Positions 8,291 through 18,334 of a DNA stretch of 64,000 nucleotides are shown here, piece after piece. Under the pieces are notes generated by a model. It had not been told where the DNA came from, did no database searches, and saw only the letters and a list, made by a program, of their open reading frames with translations. The stretch's first letter is position 1. The number at the start of each line of letters is the position of its first letter. The stretch lies in NCBI GenBank assembly GCA_017849455.1, contig JAFIGX010000020.1:186001-250000 (forward strand). Reading direction: 5' to 3'. The DNA is from Pseudobacter sp. GTDB lineage: Bacteria > Bacteroidota > Bacteroidia > Chitinophagales > Chitinophagaceae. The position numbers and the translations under genes were made by a program.

Positions 8291-11200
8291 ATGAAATGCA
8301 ATGTTACACTTTTGAGGCGAAAGGCCCAAAGGTCGGGGGCCGCTGTACCTCTTACCAAACAACTGTTCCTCTGCTTTATCGGTTCACTGCTTTCCTTTTG
8401 CTGCTACAGCCAGCAAAAAGGGACCGCAGAGAAGATCAGCCTGCACCTTCAGCGGGTTTCGCTTTCCAGGGTATTGGATGAGATCGATAAACAAACGGCT
8501 TATTCCTTCAGTTACCTCAAAGATGATTTCGATAAAATAACCATCCATGAATACAGAGTAGAGAATGCCTCATTAACCGAAGCATTGAACCTGCTGAAAA
8601 AGAAAGCCGGCATTGAATTTACGATCAGTGGGAATGCCATTATTTTCAGGATCGCAGAACGCCTGCCCGCCCCATCGAAGAAACAATCCCTTACAGGCAA
8701 GCTGACAGGTAAGATCATCGATGAGGCAGATGGGCAACCACTGGTGGGGGCCACCATCCGGGTGAACAATACAAGCGCCATCACGGATATGGAGGGCATA
8801 TTTACTGTAGAGCTGTCCAATGGTGTTCATTCGGCTTTGGTGAGTTTTGTAGGATATGGAACGAAAGAAATATCGGATATAATGGTGAAGAATGATGAGC
8901 TTCTTACATTGAACATAACCATGAAAAGGGAAAAAGGGAGTTTATCGGCCGTAGTGGTAAGGACCTCTGCAAAAAAAGAAACAGTGGCCTCCCTCTACGC
9001 CAGGCAGAAAAATGCTGCCGGTTTTACCGATGGCATCAGTGCAGAACAGATCGGGCGTACGCCGGATAAGAATATAGGGGAGAGCCTGAAAAGGATCAGC
9101 GGGCTTTCCACTGTCGATAATAAATTCGTAGTGGTAAGAGGATTGAACGAGCGCTATAACCAGGCCCTTCTTAACGGACAACTACTGCCTTCCACAGAAC
9201 TGAACCGCAAACAGTTTTCCTTCGATATCATTCCTGTGAATATGGTCGACAATGTGACCGTCATTAAAACGATCACACCCGATCAAAGCGCAGAGTTCGG
9301 TGGAGGTCTTGTTCAGATCAATACCAAAGCCATTCCTACCGGTAATTTTTTCCAGGTTTCGGGAGGGATGAGCATCAATGATCAAACCAATGGTAAGGAA
9401 ATACTCTCTCTCAAACGGGATGGAGGTAGGGAATACTTCGGGCAATATGCAGAGCATCGTTACCTGTTCGGGCAAAAGAATTGGGAAAGCCTGAAAAGTA
9501 TTCGTGAATATAAGGAGGCCAAGGGCAATGAAGCGCGCATGAACAATAACTGGCAACCGTTCTATTACCAGTCGCAGCCTTCTCAGAATTACCAGGTATC
9601 TGTTGGCAGGGTATGGAGCGTATCGAAAAACCAGGAGAGGAAACTGGGGCTGATAGCTTCTGCGGGTTACCGGAATACCCAAACGATACAGGCACTCAGG
9701 TCTGCCCGTTATGGGTTTGGTGAAAACTGGAAAGATGAAAAATATCTAATCGGCCATCAATACGGATTTGCTACCACTCTGAGCGGCATATTGGGCATTG
9801 GATTTACGGACAGCAGGCATAAGATCAGCTTGCAGCATCTGTTCACTCAAGTGCTGGACCAGCAAATGAATTATGGAAGGGGATGGCATACGGTGATGGA
9901 GGAAGATAGCCGTGCCATGATAGAAAAAGTATTACAGACCAATCTCTGGCAAAGCCAGTTGAGAGGAGAGCACTCCCTGGGCGGGAAGATCAAACTGGCA
10001 TGGTCGGGCAATTATACCAGGATCAGGAGAGTAGCGCCTGACAATCATATCATCACCTGGAAGTCTGTGCCCGATAGCTTTCACCTCCCGCACAATGATT
10101 TCAATGTATCACAACTTTATAGCGAAGGGCTAAGCAGTGGCGCGCTCCGGATGTATTCTCATGCGCAGGAAAATAATTTTAACTGGGACCTCAATATTCG
10201 CGTGCCTTTTTCAATTGGTAAAACCAGCCATTCATTCAAAACAGGCTATGCAGGATGGAATAAAAGCAGGCAGTTCTGGGTAGCATTGATCGGTGATATG
10301 CCTGGGAAAGCAAGTGATCTGAAAATTTATTTGCCCAAAATGTTCACCAAAGAATATGGGGGGGATTCCAGTTATATTTCGCAGTTTGGTGAAGACTATG
10401 ACAAATCGGCTACGCTACACGCAGCTTACGGAATGTTCGACAGCAGGATCGGCAAGCTGCGGATCGTATGGGGAGTGAGGGGAGAATATTTCGATATAGA
10501 TAGGATCAACCAGGGGATCGAAAAAATAGTGAATGATTTGAACAGGTACAGACCGGCTGGTGAAGAGCTGGACTTCAGCGTGCTGTATAACCGGGAAAAA
10601 AAGTTGAACCTGTTTCCCTCCATTAATCTCACGTATAACATTACGCCTGCCATCGCTGTGCGGGCTGCCTGGTCTAAAAGTATCATCAGGCCCGATCTGC
10701 GTGAAATGTCGTACCTGAGGGAATATGATTTCGAACTGGGCGGAGAGTACTCTGCCGGCATCCTGCGTTCAACGATGCTGAACAATTATGATTTCCGGGT
10801 AGAATGGTATCCGGGAGCGGAGGAGATCGTTTCTGCCTCAGCATTCTATAAGGACCTCGATTACCCGATGGAGATCATCGGCGTTTCGGGTGTCAGTGGA
10901 AATGCCTTCAGGTTGGAGAATAATAAGAAAGGGAAAACTTATGGTATTGAAATGGAAGTACGTAAATCCCTTTCCTTTATACAACTTCCTGTGATCAGGG
11001 ACCTCACCGTGTACGGAAATTTTACGGCGCTCACGAATAAGGTTACCCCGATGGCAACTACCTATTCGATCAGGAACAAGGTAGTTGAAGCGAAAGACAC
11101 CATATTCCAGGAATATAAAAGACCACTGGTAGGGCAGAGCAATTATATCCTGAATGCAGGACTGTACTATGAAAGTAAAAAACTAAATATCAGTCTCAAC

Positions 11201-11536
11201 TATAATGCTGTTTCGAACCGGACGGCAGTAACCTATGGTGGAGGGCCGCTCTCGATGCTCTATTCCTATTTTGAACGGCCGATGCGTTCTCTCGATGGTC
11301 AGATAGCTTACCGGTTCTTGAAACAAAGGCTTGAGGTACGGCTGAATATCAGCAACCTGCTCGATGAACGCAATCTTGTTTACCAGAACTGGGGCGCTAC
11401 GCCGGAGCAGGTAGAGGAGGCGAAACAAGGGAACTATAACACGAAGTTCCTGCTCTACGACAAATCTGTCGACAGGATCATGCAAAGCCTGTCGCCCGGA
11501 CGTACTTACGCCATCAATTTCAGTTACCAGTTTTAA
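8291..11536 (+). CDS. STN-containing TonB-dependent outer-membrane receptor
   Basis: 1081 residues. A signal sequence ends near CCYSQQ (about residue 41). Residues 48-120 form an STN signalling domain (ISLHLQRVSLSRVLDEIDKQ). Residues 135-215 are a carboxypeptidase-regulatory-like domain (GKIIDEADGQPLVGATIRV). The plug begins near residue 240 and includes GLNERYNQALLNGQLLPSTE; the barrel runs to the end (RTYAINFSYQF, a typical terminal aromatic strand). STN plus the upstream sigma/FecR pair marks it as a signal-transducing transporter. There is no SusD partner; a lipoprotein of another type follows. The ligand could be a siderophore, peptide or glycan; the sequence does not decide. Confidence 0.88.
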   Translation: MKCNVTLLRRKAQRSGAAVPLTKQLFLCFIGSLLSFCCYSQQKGTAEKISLHLQRVSLSRVLDEIDKQTAYSFSYLKDDFDKITIHEYRVENASLTEALNLLKKKAGIEFTISGNAIIFRIAERLPAPSKKQSLTGKLTGKIIDEADGQPLVGATIRVNNTSAITDMEGIFTVELSNGVHSALVSFVGYGTKEISDIMVKNDELLTLNITMKREKGSLSAVVVRTSAKKETVASLYARQKNAAGFTDGISAEQIGRTPDKNIGESLKRISGLSTVDNKFVVVRGLNERYNQALLNGQLLPSTELNRKQFSFDIIPVNMVDNVTVIKTITPDQSAEFGGGLVQINTKAIPTGNFFQVSGGMSINDQTNGKEILSLKRDGGREYFGQYAEHRYLFGQKNWESLKSIREYKEAKGNEARMNNNWQPFYYQSQPSQNYQVSVGRVWSVSKNQERKLGLIASAGYRNTQTIQALRSARYGFGENWKDEKYLIGHQYGFATTLSGILGIGFTDSRHKISLQHLFTQVLDQQMNYGRGWHTVMEEDSRAMIEKVLQTNLWQSQLRGEHSLGGKIKLAWSGNYTRIRRVAPDNHIITWKSVPDSFHLPHNDFNVSQLYSEGLSSGALRMYSHAQENNFNWDLNIRVPFSIGKTSHSFKTGYAGWNKSRQFWVALIGDMPGKASDLKIYLPKMFTKEYGGDSSYISQFGEDYDKSATLHAAYGMFDSRIGKLRIVWGVRGEYFDIDRINQGIEKIVNDLNRYRPAGEELDFSVLYNREKKLNLFPSINLTYNITPAIAVRAAWSKSIIRPDLREMSYLREYDFELGGEYSAGILRSTMLNNYDFRVEWYPGAEEIVSASAFYKDLDYPMEIIGVSGVSGNAFRLENNKKGKTYGIEMEVRKSLSFIQLPVIRDLTVYGNFTALTNKVTPMATTYSIRNKVVEAKDTIFQEYKRPLVGQSNYILNAGLYYESKKLNISLNYNAVSNRTAVTYGGGPLSMLYSYFERPMRSLDGQIAYRFLKQRLEVRLNISNLLDERNLVYQNWGATPEQVEEAKQGNYNTKFLLYDKSVDRIMQSLSPGRTYAINFSYQF

Positions 11537-11570
11537 TGAGAAGCAAATATCAAATAACAGCATTAAAATA

Positions 11571-12386
11571 ATGTTCATGAAAAGGAATAACCAATTTATA
11601 TTTCTGCTGCTCCATGTTGCCTTACTTCTCCTTCTGCAAAGCTGTACCAAAGAAAGGCAGGTGGAAGAGCATGAATACGCCAAAATAGAAGTAGTCTATA
11701 AGAACTTCGATCAGGCCCCGGACATTGAACTGGAATTGGACAATGGCCCGATCGGTTCACTCAATGCCGGTCAAAGCAAGACAGAGCTAATGATTCGCAC
11801 AGGAGAGACCAACAGGCTTTCCATCAAAAGACTCTCGACAGGAGCTTTACTGCTCGACACGGTATTCCAACCGCAGCAGCAGAATAAATTCACTGTTTGG
11901 ATAACCGACCTGCTGAAGATAGCAGCATTCTATACTCAACCAGTGATCAGTCCGGATTCAACCAAACTGCGCGTACTCAATAATACCATAGTACAGGGAG
12001 CAGGGAGAAAAGTCAATTTCAAATTCTTCAGGCAACTGAACCGCACATTGACCGGCTTTGAAGAGCTGGCAGGCTATGAGCTCCGGAATGTTGAATATGG
12101 AAAGCTCAGTGAACTCATCACCCTCCCCAAAGTGATGATGCCGGCGGGTCAGCCGCAGACGCAAACAAGCGGTATTTACATTAAGACCTATGATGCGCAA
12201 ACTGGTCAATTACTGATCGATCTGAAAACCGGAACAACGAATGCGACCTATGGACGAGTGTTGCCTGCAACTTCAACCGGCAGCCTTAACTCGATATTGG
12301 GCAAGTTTTTTATAGTGAATGTCATCAGCCAGGAAACAGGCGGCAGCGTAAGCTATGTGGCTCCAATGTCGGTTTATTCTATGTAA
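11571..12386 (+). CDS. Putative surface lipoprotein, receptor partner
   Basis: 271 residues from ATG 11571 (ATG 11577 is an alternative). A lipoprotein signal ends LLLLLQSC, with Cys near residue 25. The mature part is predicted mostly beta: two similar halves each start with a strand rich in charged residues (YAKIEVVYKNFDQAPDIELE; KLRVLNNTIVQGAGRKVNFK), suggesting two Ig-like domains, reminiscent of DUF4397-type proteins. It follows the TonB receptor by 34 bp and likely belongs to the same operon, in the place where SusD would be in a Sus system. Function unknown; ligand capture is the natural guess. Confidence 0.6.
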   Translation: MFMKRNNQFIFLLLHVALLLLLQSCTKERQVEEHEYAKIEVVYKNFDQAPDIELELDNGPIGSLNAGQSKTELMIRTGETNRLSIKRLSTGALLLDTVFQPQQQNKFTVWITDLLKIAAFYTQPVISPDSTKLRVLNNTIVQGAGRKVNFKFFRQLNRTLTGFEELAGYELRNVEYGKLSELITLPKVMMPAGQPQTQTSGIYIKTYDAQTGQLLIDLKTGTTNATYGRVLPATSTGSLNSILGKFFIVNVISQETGGSVSYVAPMSVYSM

Positions 12387-12413
12387 TGCGTTTTAATAAT
12401 CAGAGAATCATCG

Positions 12414-12516
12414 GGATTGGTTGATAGGTTTACAGGTTGATAAGTTGACAAGGAGGTCCCTGAAAATCGGCAACCCACTTATCAACTTATCAACCTGTAA
12501 ACATATCAACCAATCC
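12414..12516. repeat. Inverted pair of arms built of four 8-bp repeats
   Basis: The left arm (12414-12453) contains four consecutive octamers: GTTGATAG, GTTTACAG, GTTGATAA, GTTGACAA. The right arm (12476-12516) contains the complementary set in reverse: TTATCAAC, TTATCAAC, CTGTAAAC, ATATCAAC. The arms pair over about 40 bp with few mismatches around a loop of about 22 bp. It lies between convergent genes, so it may stop transcription from both sides, but it lacks the GC-rich stem of a normal terminator and looks like a dispersed intergenic repeat. Confidence 0.75.
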
Positions 12517-12526
12517 ATCCAGCTAA

Positions 12527-13681
12527 CTAAAAACTCCAATTGATCAACGGCAACTTACGTTTACTGTTCACGTTCCATAGCCCGATCTGTACACCTTTCA
12601 GATGCTTGCAAATGTTGAACAGTCCAACCTGTAGCCCCCCGCCTTTGATAGACCGGTTACGAATGGCTGTGATCTCCACGCCGTAAAACTCTTCAGTAAG
12701 GTTCTGCAAACCGGTAATCAAAAGCCCTTTGACAGAAGTAACGCCGCACATGCCCCCATTGATGCTTACCCCTTTCAATTCAGTTTCACCGAAGATGCCG
12801 CCTGCACTCACACTGAAGCCTCGTACGCTGGTCTCCATTTTTGATTTGTCGACCGTGTCGGCCATATTGATCAACGCATTGCCCTGGCCGATGGCCATCA
12901 TGCTATACACGGACAGGAACATGCTTAAAGCACCTGCACTGATATTTACTCCTTTGATGGTGAGTGGCCCATTATCTAAAGACATTGTTTCTAATGCAAG
13001 GTTGAGGCCATTGATATTATTCGCATTGGATGGAGTGAACCAAACACCTTTCCTGGTTTCCAGTTCAGTTTTCTTTTTGACACTATCCTTACGTGCCTGG
13101 GGAATAGGGCCACCTTCATAATAATAGGCGCGGCCGGATCGTTCGTAAACCCTGTTGATGCCTTGTGCCGTGAGATAAGGTACGAGTTCATAGGTAATGG
13201 AATAACTACTATCCGGGGCCAGTTGCGTCTTGACAATTTTTGGAAATGCTTTGGCTGAATCACTTAGCTGAAAGACATGATCATCATCGAGCAGTGAATG
13301 GCCCGACATCAATCCTAAAATCCTGTCGCCGATCATCCTTACTTTTTTCAATTGTGATGGATGAAGGGCAAGAGTATCTGCAGGCCTGTTCACGTATTCC
13401 GGAGGCCGCTGACTGACCCATGTTACATAATAAATAGAATCATTCCGGATATCGACGACCTTGATCGTGATCTCTTTTTTATTTTTCATGACAAGGTTAT
13501 AGATGCAGTTCCGGTAGACATAAAATGCGTTTTTCCCTGGTTGATAATCATTCTCCGCGAAAAGGGCTGTCTCCCCTTTTTTCACGAAATAAAGATTCTG
13601 GATACTGTCCTGCTGGCCATAAGAATGAATGGCGCTATTCAGGAAGAGCAGAAAGAAAACTACGGTAGATCGGGCGTTCAT
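12527..13681 (-). CDS. Secreted protein with LA_2272-type surface repeats
   Basis: 384 residues from ATG 13681 (an upstream start would add 18 residues before the signal sequence). A signal peptide is evident (STVVFFLLFLNSAIHSYGQQ). Residues 30-200 are unassigned. From about residue 225 come short glycine-starting repeats of the form G-hydrophobic-x-hydrophobic: GVNISAGA, GFSVSAGG, GVSINGGM, GLLITGLQ, GLQVGLFN, GVQIGLWN, ending LPLINWSF. This repeat class and the INW-F ending are those of LA_2272-type surface-repeat proteins, probably a beta-solenoid or outer-membrane strand array. Function unknown. The convergent neighbour is the lipoprotein gene, separated by the octamer repeat. Confidence 0.65.
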   Translation of the reverse strand: MNARSTVVFFLLFLNSAIHSYGQQDSIQNLYFVKKGETALFAENDYQPGKNAFYVYRNCIYNLVMKNKKEITIKVVDIRNDSIYYVTWVSQRPPEYVNRPADTLALHPSQLKKVRMIGDRILGLMSGHSLLDDDHVFQLSDSAKAFPKIVKTQLAPDSSYSITYELVPYLTAQGINRVYERSGRAYYYEGGPIPQARKDSVKKKTELETRKGVWFTPSNANNINGLNLALETMSLDNGPLTIKGVNISAGALSMFLSVYSMMAIGQGNALINMADTVDKSKMETSVRGFSVSAGGIFGETELKGVSINGGMCGVTSVKGLLITGLQNLTEEFYGVEITAIRNRSIKGGGLQVGLFNICKHLKGVQIGLWNVNSKRKLPLINWSF

Positions 13682-13906
13682 AAAAGTTGATTTGTGATGA
13701 GATAACAAACTTATCAGGCGGCCGATGGCGGGCATAATGGGAATAAGCGGTTGGTTTCGAACTGCAGGCAGCGCTTCATAATGGACGTTTGGGCGGGATT
13801 ATCTATTATGGAAAATCCGTATAACTGTTTTGAGCGGGAAGGGAGATTGGCGGAAATCCGTAAACAATTCCTGCATTTTAAGGAATTTCAGTAATTTTCT
13901 TTTTCA

Positions 13907-14899
13907 ATGGAGACCAAACAACTACAACAGGAGCTGTTCAGGTACCTGAAGGACAGCCTGCCACCCCATCTTTCCCTCGTAGATGAATTAAGCACCCTGC
14001 TCGATCTGAGCGCGGACAGTGTCTATCGGCGTATCAGGGGAGAAAAACCGATCACCCTCGAAGAGCTCAAAAAGATCTGTGACCATTATCATTTATCACT
14101 CGATCAGTTGCTGCAACTGAAAAATGATTCAGTACTGTTCCAGGCGCCGGGCATATCGGAACCCATAGTACCATTCCTGAAGCACATGATAGGCATGCTG
14201 CAGCAATTCAAATACTTCAATTCCTTCCGGCACCGTGAGATCCATTATCTGTGCAAGGACGCACCATTCTGGTACTTCTATCTCTTCCCTGCCATGGCTG
14301 CCTTCAAAACTTTCTTCTGGGAGAAGACCATCAATAATGAAGCGCCGCTGGCCGACAAATCCTTTTCACTACAGGAGTTCCCTTACCATGATTGTTTTAC
14401 CGTGGGACAACAGATTCTCGAAGAGCATAGCCGAATGACCACAGTGGAGCTCTGGAACCTGGAAAGTATCCATAGCAGCATCAACCAGGTGGCCTATTAC
14501 AGGGATGCCGGCATCTTCAGGCACCGGGAAGACCTGGTGGCTGTAGTAGATGATTTCATCCGGATGCTCGATCATTTACAATGGCAGGCCTCCAAAGGAG
14601 TGAAGTGGATGCCTGGTATGGGAGAAGCAGCACAGAAAGGAAGCATCCAATTCTATGTGAACGAACTGATCCTGGGTAATAATACGATCCTGCTCTTACT
14701 GGACGATAAAAGATCGTCGATGATCACCTACAGTGTGTTCAATTATCTCATCACGAAAGATGAAAGGTTCACCGCCAAAGCATTCGAAACCTTCAATACG
14801 CTTTTGGGGCGTTCAACACTGGTGAGCCGCTCCGGTGAAAAGGACCGTAACAGGTTCTTCAATACCCTGCGGGATAAAGTGAATGAACTGAGAAAATAA
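13907..14899 (+). CDS. HTH regulator with large unassigned C-terminal domain
   Basis: 330 residues. Residues 20-70 form an XRE/BetR-like helix-turn-helix (LVDELSTLLDLSADSVYRRI, then ITLEELKKICDHYHLSLDQL). The remaining 250 residues are mostly helical, rich in aromatics (WYFYLFPAMAAFKTFFW), with no named domain that I recognise. It is a cytoplasmic protein without a signal peptide. The SusC gene starts 246 bp downstream on the same strand, so local regulation of that pair is plausible but not shown. A TAATTTTC element about 15 bp before the ATG could be its promoter. Confidence 0.65.
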   Translation: METKQLQQELFRYLKDSLPPHLSLVDELSTLLDLSADSVYRRIRGEKPITLEELKKICDHYHLSLDQLLQLKNDSVLFQAPGISEPIVPFLKHMIGMLQQFKYFNSFRHREIHYLCKDAPFWYFYLFPAMAAFKTFFWEKTINNEAPLADKSFSLQEFPYHDCFTVGQQILEEHSRMTTVELWNLESIHSSINQVAYYRDAGIFRHREDLVAVVDDFIRMLDHLQWQASKGVKWMPGMGEAAQKGSIQFYVNELILGNNTILLLLDDKRSSMITYSVFNYLITKDERFTAKAFETFNTLLGRSTLVSRSGEKDRNRFFNTLRDKVNELRK

Positions 14900-15145
14900 T
14901 CCTCCACTTATCAAGACTGGCAGGCAAAACAGGCTATTGTAGCCTCTTTGCAGGCAATATGTATGGCATGAAAACAGCCGATGTTAAAATCGTTGAATAA
15001 AATGCTAACAGTCAGGATTCACTATCCTTTGAATTTTATTCACTTGCATTAGTAACGATTGAAATATTTTGTCCTTATTGTTCATCATGGATCATTGAGA
15101 AGGTATCATCGATCTTCTATTGTTCACTTGCCAAATTAAAACTTA

Positions 15146-18100
15146 ATGAAAAAGATTGCAAAGTCGGCTGCTAGGCCATTGAGGCTGGCCTTTTGGGTAG
15201 CTTCAGGATTGCTGGCACAGCAAGCGGCATCGGCCAGGACAGCTGACATCGGTTATTTCAATTTCCCACCCGGGGCCAACACTGCTTCTCACAAATCAGC
15301 CGACATTATCGTAAAAGGAAAAGTCTCCAATGCCGACGGCCCGCTGGCCGGTGTTACGGTAATGGTGAATGGCAGCACCAAAGCAGTTACCACCGACGAA
15401 AGTGGTAGCTACACCATCACAGTGCCGGAGAATGCCACCCTTGTATTCTCTTATGCGGGCTATGCCGAACAACGTATCGCAGTAAAGAATCAGACAACGA
15501 TCAATGTAACGATGGTGGCCAATAGCAACCTCGATGATGTGGTGGTAGTGGGCTACCGGACAGCATCACGCGGTACATTGACGGGCTCCATTTCTACGGT
15601 AAAAGGATCGGAGTTTACGAATACTCCGGTCGATAATCTCTCCAATGCACTGGCCGGAAGATTGTCGGGCGCTACTATTTCACAGGGCGCCGGTACACCG
15701 GGCATGGAATCCAGTATCAGGGTCCGCGGTATCGGAACTCCCAATAATAGCGCCCCCCTGTACGTGATCGACGGCATCGTGAGCGATAAATTTTCTTTCG
15801 ACGGGTTGACCCCGAATGAAGTGGAAAGCATTACCATTTTAAAAGACGGAGCCTCCGCAGCCGTGTACGGTTCGCGGGCTGCCAATGGCGTTATACTCGT
15901 TACCACCAGGAGAGGAAAGGAAGGAACACCCAAGCTCAGCTACAACGGGCTCTATGGTGTGCAGACACCTACCAAGATCCCTGAAACATTCACCGCATTC
16001 GAGCAGGCGACGGAGATCAATCGCCAGTTGAAATATACCAATGTGCCCGAATCGGATATCAGGTATTATACGCAGGACGAGCTGGATTATTTCAAAACGC
16101 ATTCCTGGAACTGGATCGATGAAATGTGGGTCAATCCTTCCACTACACAGCACTCGCTCGATGTGAGCGGTGGTGCGAAAAACATAAGATATTTCGTGGG
16201 TGGGTCTTACAACAGGGCTACCGGCTCTTTCAATAATGTGAACTTCCAGAAAATAGCACTGCGTGGTAATATGGATATCAATGTGTCGAAGAACCTGAAG
16301 TTGTCGCTCGATATGAACACGGACCAGCGCAATACCAATGGTCCCAGTTGGGATGTCAATAACTGGAGGTTGGAAGATCTTTACAAGGCCCTCCTGCTCC
16401 GTTCTGCCATGGTGCCTCCTTATGTAAATGGCAAACCGGTTGGCAACTGGGTGGAATGGCATCCCGGTGTTGTGCTCACCCCTAGTGATGCTGGTTATAA
16501 CAGACGGAAGTGGACGAGCTATAATGCCATTGTTTCGCTCAACTACACCGTGCCGTTCATAAAGGGATTGAGTGCAAAGACTTCCATCAACAGGTACATG
16601 CGCGATATTTACAACAAGCAATTCAACCTGCCCTATAATATGGTACAGTTCAGTACGCTTGGACAGCACAACCATATCGTGGGCGATCAGGAGGTAAGTA
16701 TCAAACCCAGGGCAGCGGTCAAATACCTGCTATCGCGCAACGACAAGATCGAGCGTTACCAGTTCAATGCGCAGTTGAACTATAAGCGGAGCTTCGGTAA
16801 TCACAATTTCGATGCCCTGCTGGGATACGAACAGGCAGAGGAAGATACGACCTGGTTCAGCGGCCGCCGCGATGATTTTATTGCCAACAATATCGATCAG
16901 ATCATTGGCGGTAACCCGAATGGGGCTACTGTCGATGGCCGCCAGTTCCAGGGCGCCCGGCTTTCTTATATCGGGTTCATCGGATATAACTATGCACAGC
17001 GGTACCTGCTGGAAGCATCCTTCAGGTATGATGGCTCCGTCATCTTTCCTCCGGGCAGGCGCTGGGGCTTTTTCCCCTCCGTATCGGCAGGCTGGCGCAT
17101 TTCCGATGAGGACTTTTTCAGGAACGTGAAATTCGTGAACGATCTGAAGCTCCGGGCTTCAGTCGGCCTGCTCGGCAATGATGCAGTAGGTAACTTCCAG
17201 TATGTACAGAATTATAATATCGTTTCGGGGGCCATTTTCGATAACCAGACCGTCGGCATCGAACCGGGCGCGCTGCCTAACCCCTATATCACCTGGGAAA
17301 AATCGCTCAATTACAATGTTGGGGTCGATTCAAGATTCCTGGGCAGCAAACTGGGATTCAGGCTCGACCTCTATTACAGGAAAACGTATGATATTCTCGG
17401 ACGCAACCAGGAAAGTTTCCCAAGCACATTTGGCGCTACCCTGCCTGACCGGAATTACCAGAAGATTGATTCGAAAGGATTCGAAGTAGAGATCGATTTC
17501 ACCAGTAAGGCTGGCGGCGGCAAGGATGTTGTGAATTATTACGTAAGGGGCAATTTCGGTTATGCCACGAATAAAGTGCTGGTGACCGATGAGGCGCAGA
17601 ATATCCGACCGTATTTATCGGCCGTAGGCCATAATACCGGCCGTATCCTGGGTTACCAGGCGGTAGGCATCCTTCGCACACAAAAAGACCTCGATGCCTT
17701 GCCCGCAGGATATACCATCCTGGGATTGAAGCCACAGCTTGGTATGATGAATTACAAGGATGTTCGTGGCGTTACTTCGGATGATCCTGATGGTAAGATC
17801 ACGACGGACGACAGGGTATGGTTAGCCCAGTACAATAGAGATAATACGCCCATCAATTTCGGTTTCTCCTTTGGTGTCAACTGGAGGTCCTTCAATCTCG
17901 ATGTCCTGTTCCAGGGACTGGCCGGCAGCAAGACCATGTTACCCACCGCAGGAAGGGATGTGCAGGCGAGAGTGGAGGAATCTTCTTTCCGCTATTGGGC
18001 CGATAGCTGGTCGCCCGATAATCCAGACGCCAGGTATCCCGGGTACAGGGCCACAGGTTACAGGACACGTATGGATGAATCCGATTTCTTCCTGGTCGAC

Positions 18101-18316
18101 AATTCATTTGTCCGCATGAAAAATGTAACCCTCTCTTATACACTGCCGCAAACGTTGGTCAACAAAGCCGGTGTGAAAAACTGCCGTGTATACTTTAATG
18201 GCAGCAACCTGTTCCTGGTGTATACAGGCAATAAGATATATGATCCTGAAATGAATAATATCACATCATATCCCATGATGGCCGGTTATTCATTCGGGTT
18301 AAACATCGGTTTGTAA
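15146..18316 (+). CDS. SusC/RagA-type TonB-dependent transporter
   Basis: 1056 residues. The signal region ends near ASARTAD. Residues 50-115 are a carboxypeptidase-D-like domain (VKGKVSNADGPLAGVTVMV). The plug follows: DDVVVVGYRTASRGTLTGSI, then RVRGIGTPNNSAPLYVIDGI, then ILKDGASAAVYGSRAANGVI, a signature of SusC proteins. The barrel ends with MAGYSFGLNIGL. There is no STN domain, so no sigma/FecR signalling is expected. It forms a lidded outer-membrane complex with the SusD 18 bp downstream for import of a glycan or peptide. No degradative enzyme is beside it, so the ligand is open. Confidence 0.92.
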   Translation: MKKIAKSAARPLRLAFWVASGLLAQQAASARTADIGYFNFPPGANTASHKSADIIVKGKVSNADGPLAGVTVMVNGSTKAVTTDESGSYTITVPENATLVFSYAGYAEQRIAVKNQTTINVTMVANSNLDDVVVVGYRTASRGTLTGSISTVKGSEFTNTPVDNLSNALAGRLSGATISQGAGTPGMESSIRVRGIGTPNNSAPLYVIDGIVSDKFSFDGLTPNEVESITILKDGASAAVYGSRAANGVILVTTRRGKEGTPKLSYNGLYGVQTPTKIPETFTAFEQATEINRQLKYTNVPESDIRYYTQDELDYFKTHSWNWIDEMWVNPSTTQHSLDVSGGAKNIRYFVGGSYNRATGSFNNVNFQKIALRGNMDINVSKNLKLSLDMNTDQRNTNGPSWDVNNWRLEDLYKALLLRSAMVPPYVNGKPVGNWVEWHPGVVLTPSDAGYNRRKWTSYNAIVSLNYTVPFIKGLSAKTSINRYMRDIYNKQFNLPYNMVQFSTLGQHNHIVGDQEVSIKPRAAVKYLLSRNDKIERYQFNAQLNYKRSFGNHNFDALLGYEQAEEDTTWFSGRRDDFIANNIDQIIGGNPNGATVDGRQFQGARLSYIGFIGYNYAQRYLLEASFRYDGSVIFPPGRRWGFFPSVSAGWRISDEDFFRNVKFVNDLKLRASVGLLGNDAVGNFQYVQNYNIVSGAIFDNQTVGIEPGALPNPYITWEKSLNYNVGVDSRFLGSKLGFRLDLYYRKTYDILGRNQESFPSTFGATLPDRNYQKIDSKGFEVEIDFTSKAGGGKDVVNYYVRGNFGYATNKVLVTDEAQNIRPYLSAVGHNTGRILGYQAVGILRTQKDLDALPAGYTILGLKPQLGMMNYKDVRGVTSDDPDGKITTDDRVWLAQYNRDNTPINFGFSFGVNWRSFNLDVLFQGLAGSKTMLPTAGRDVQARVEESSFRYWADSWSPDNPDARYPGYRATGYRTRMDESDFFLVDNSFVRMKNVTLSYTLPQTLVNKAGVKNCRVYFNGSNLFLVYTGNKIYDPEMNNITSYPMMAGYSFGLNIGL

Positions 18317-18334
18317 TTTTTAAATTATTGAAGT

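Noticed and set aside
15839..16675. Long open frame antisense to the first SusC gene (278 codons)
   Set aside because: Shadow of a GC-rich coding frame; lacks signal, motifs and start context. The same applies to long antisense frames near 45995-46810, 50493-51149, 55649-56425, 57635-58321 and 60987-61658.
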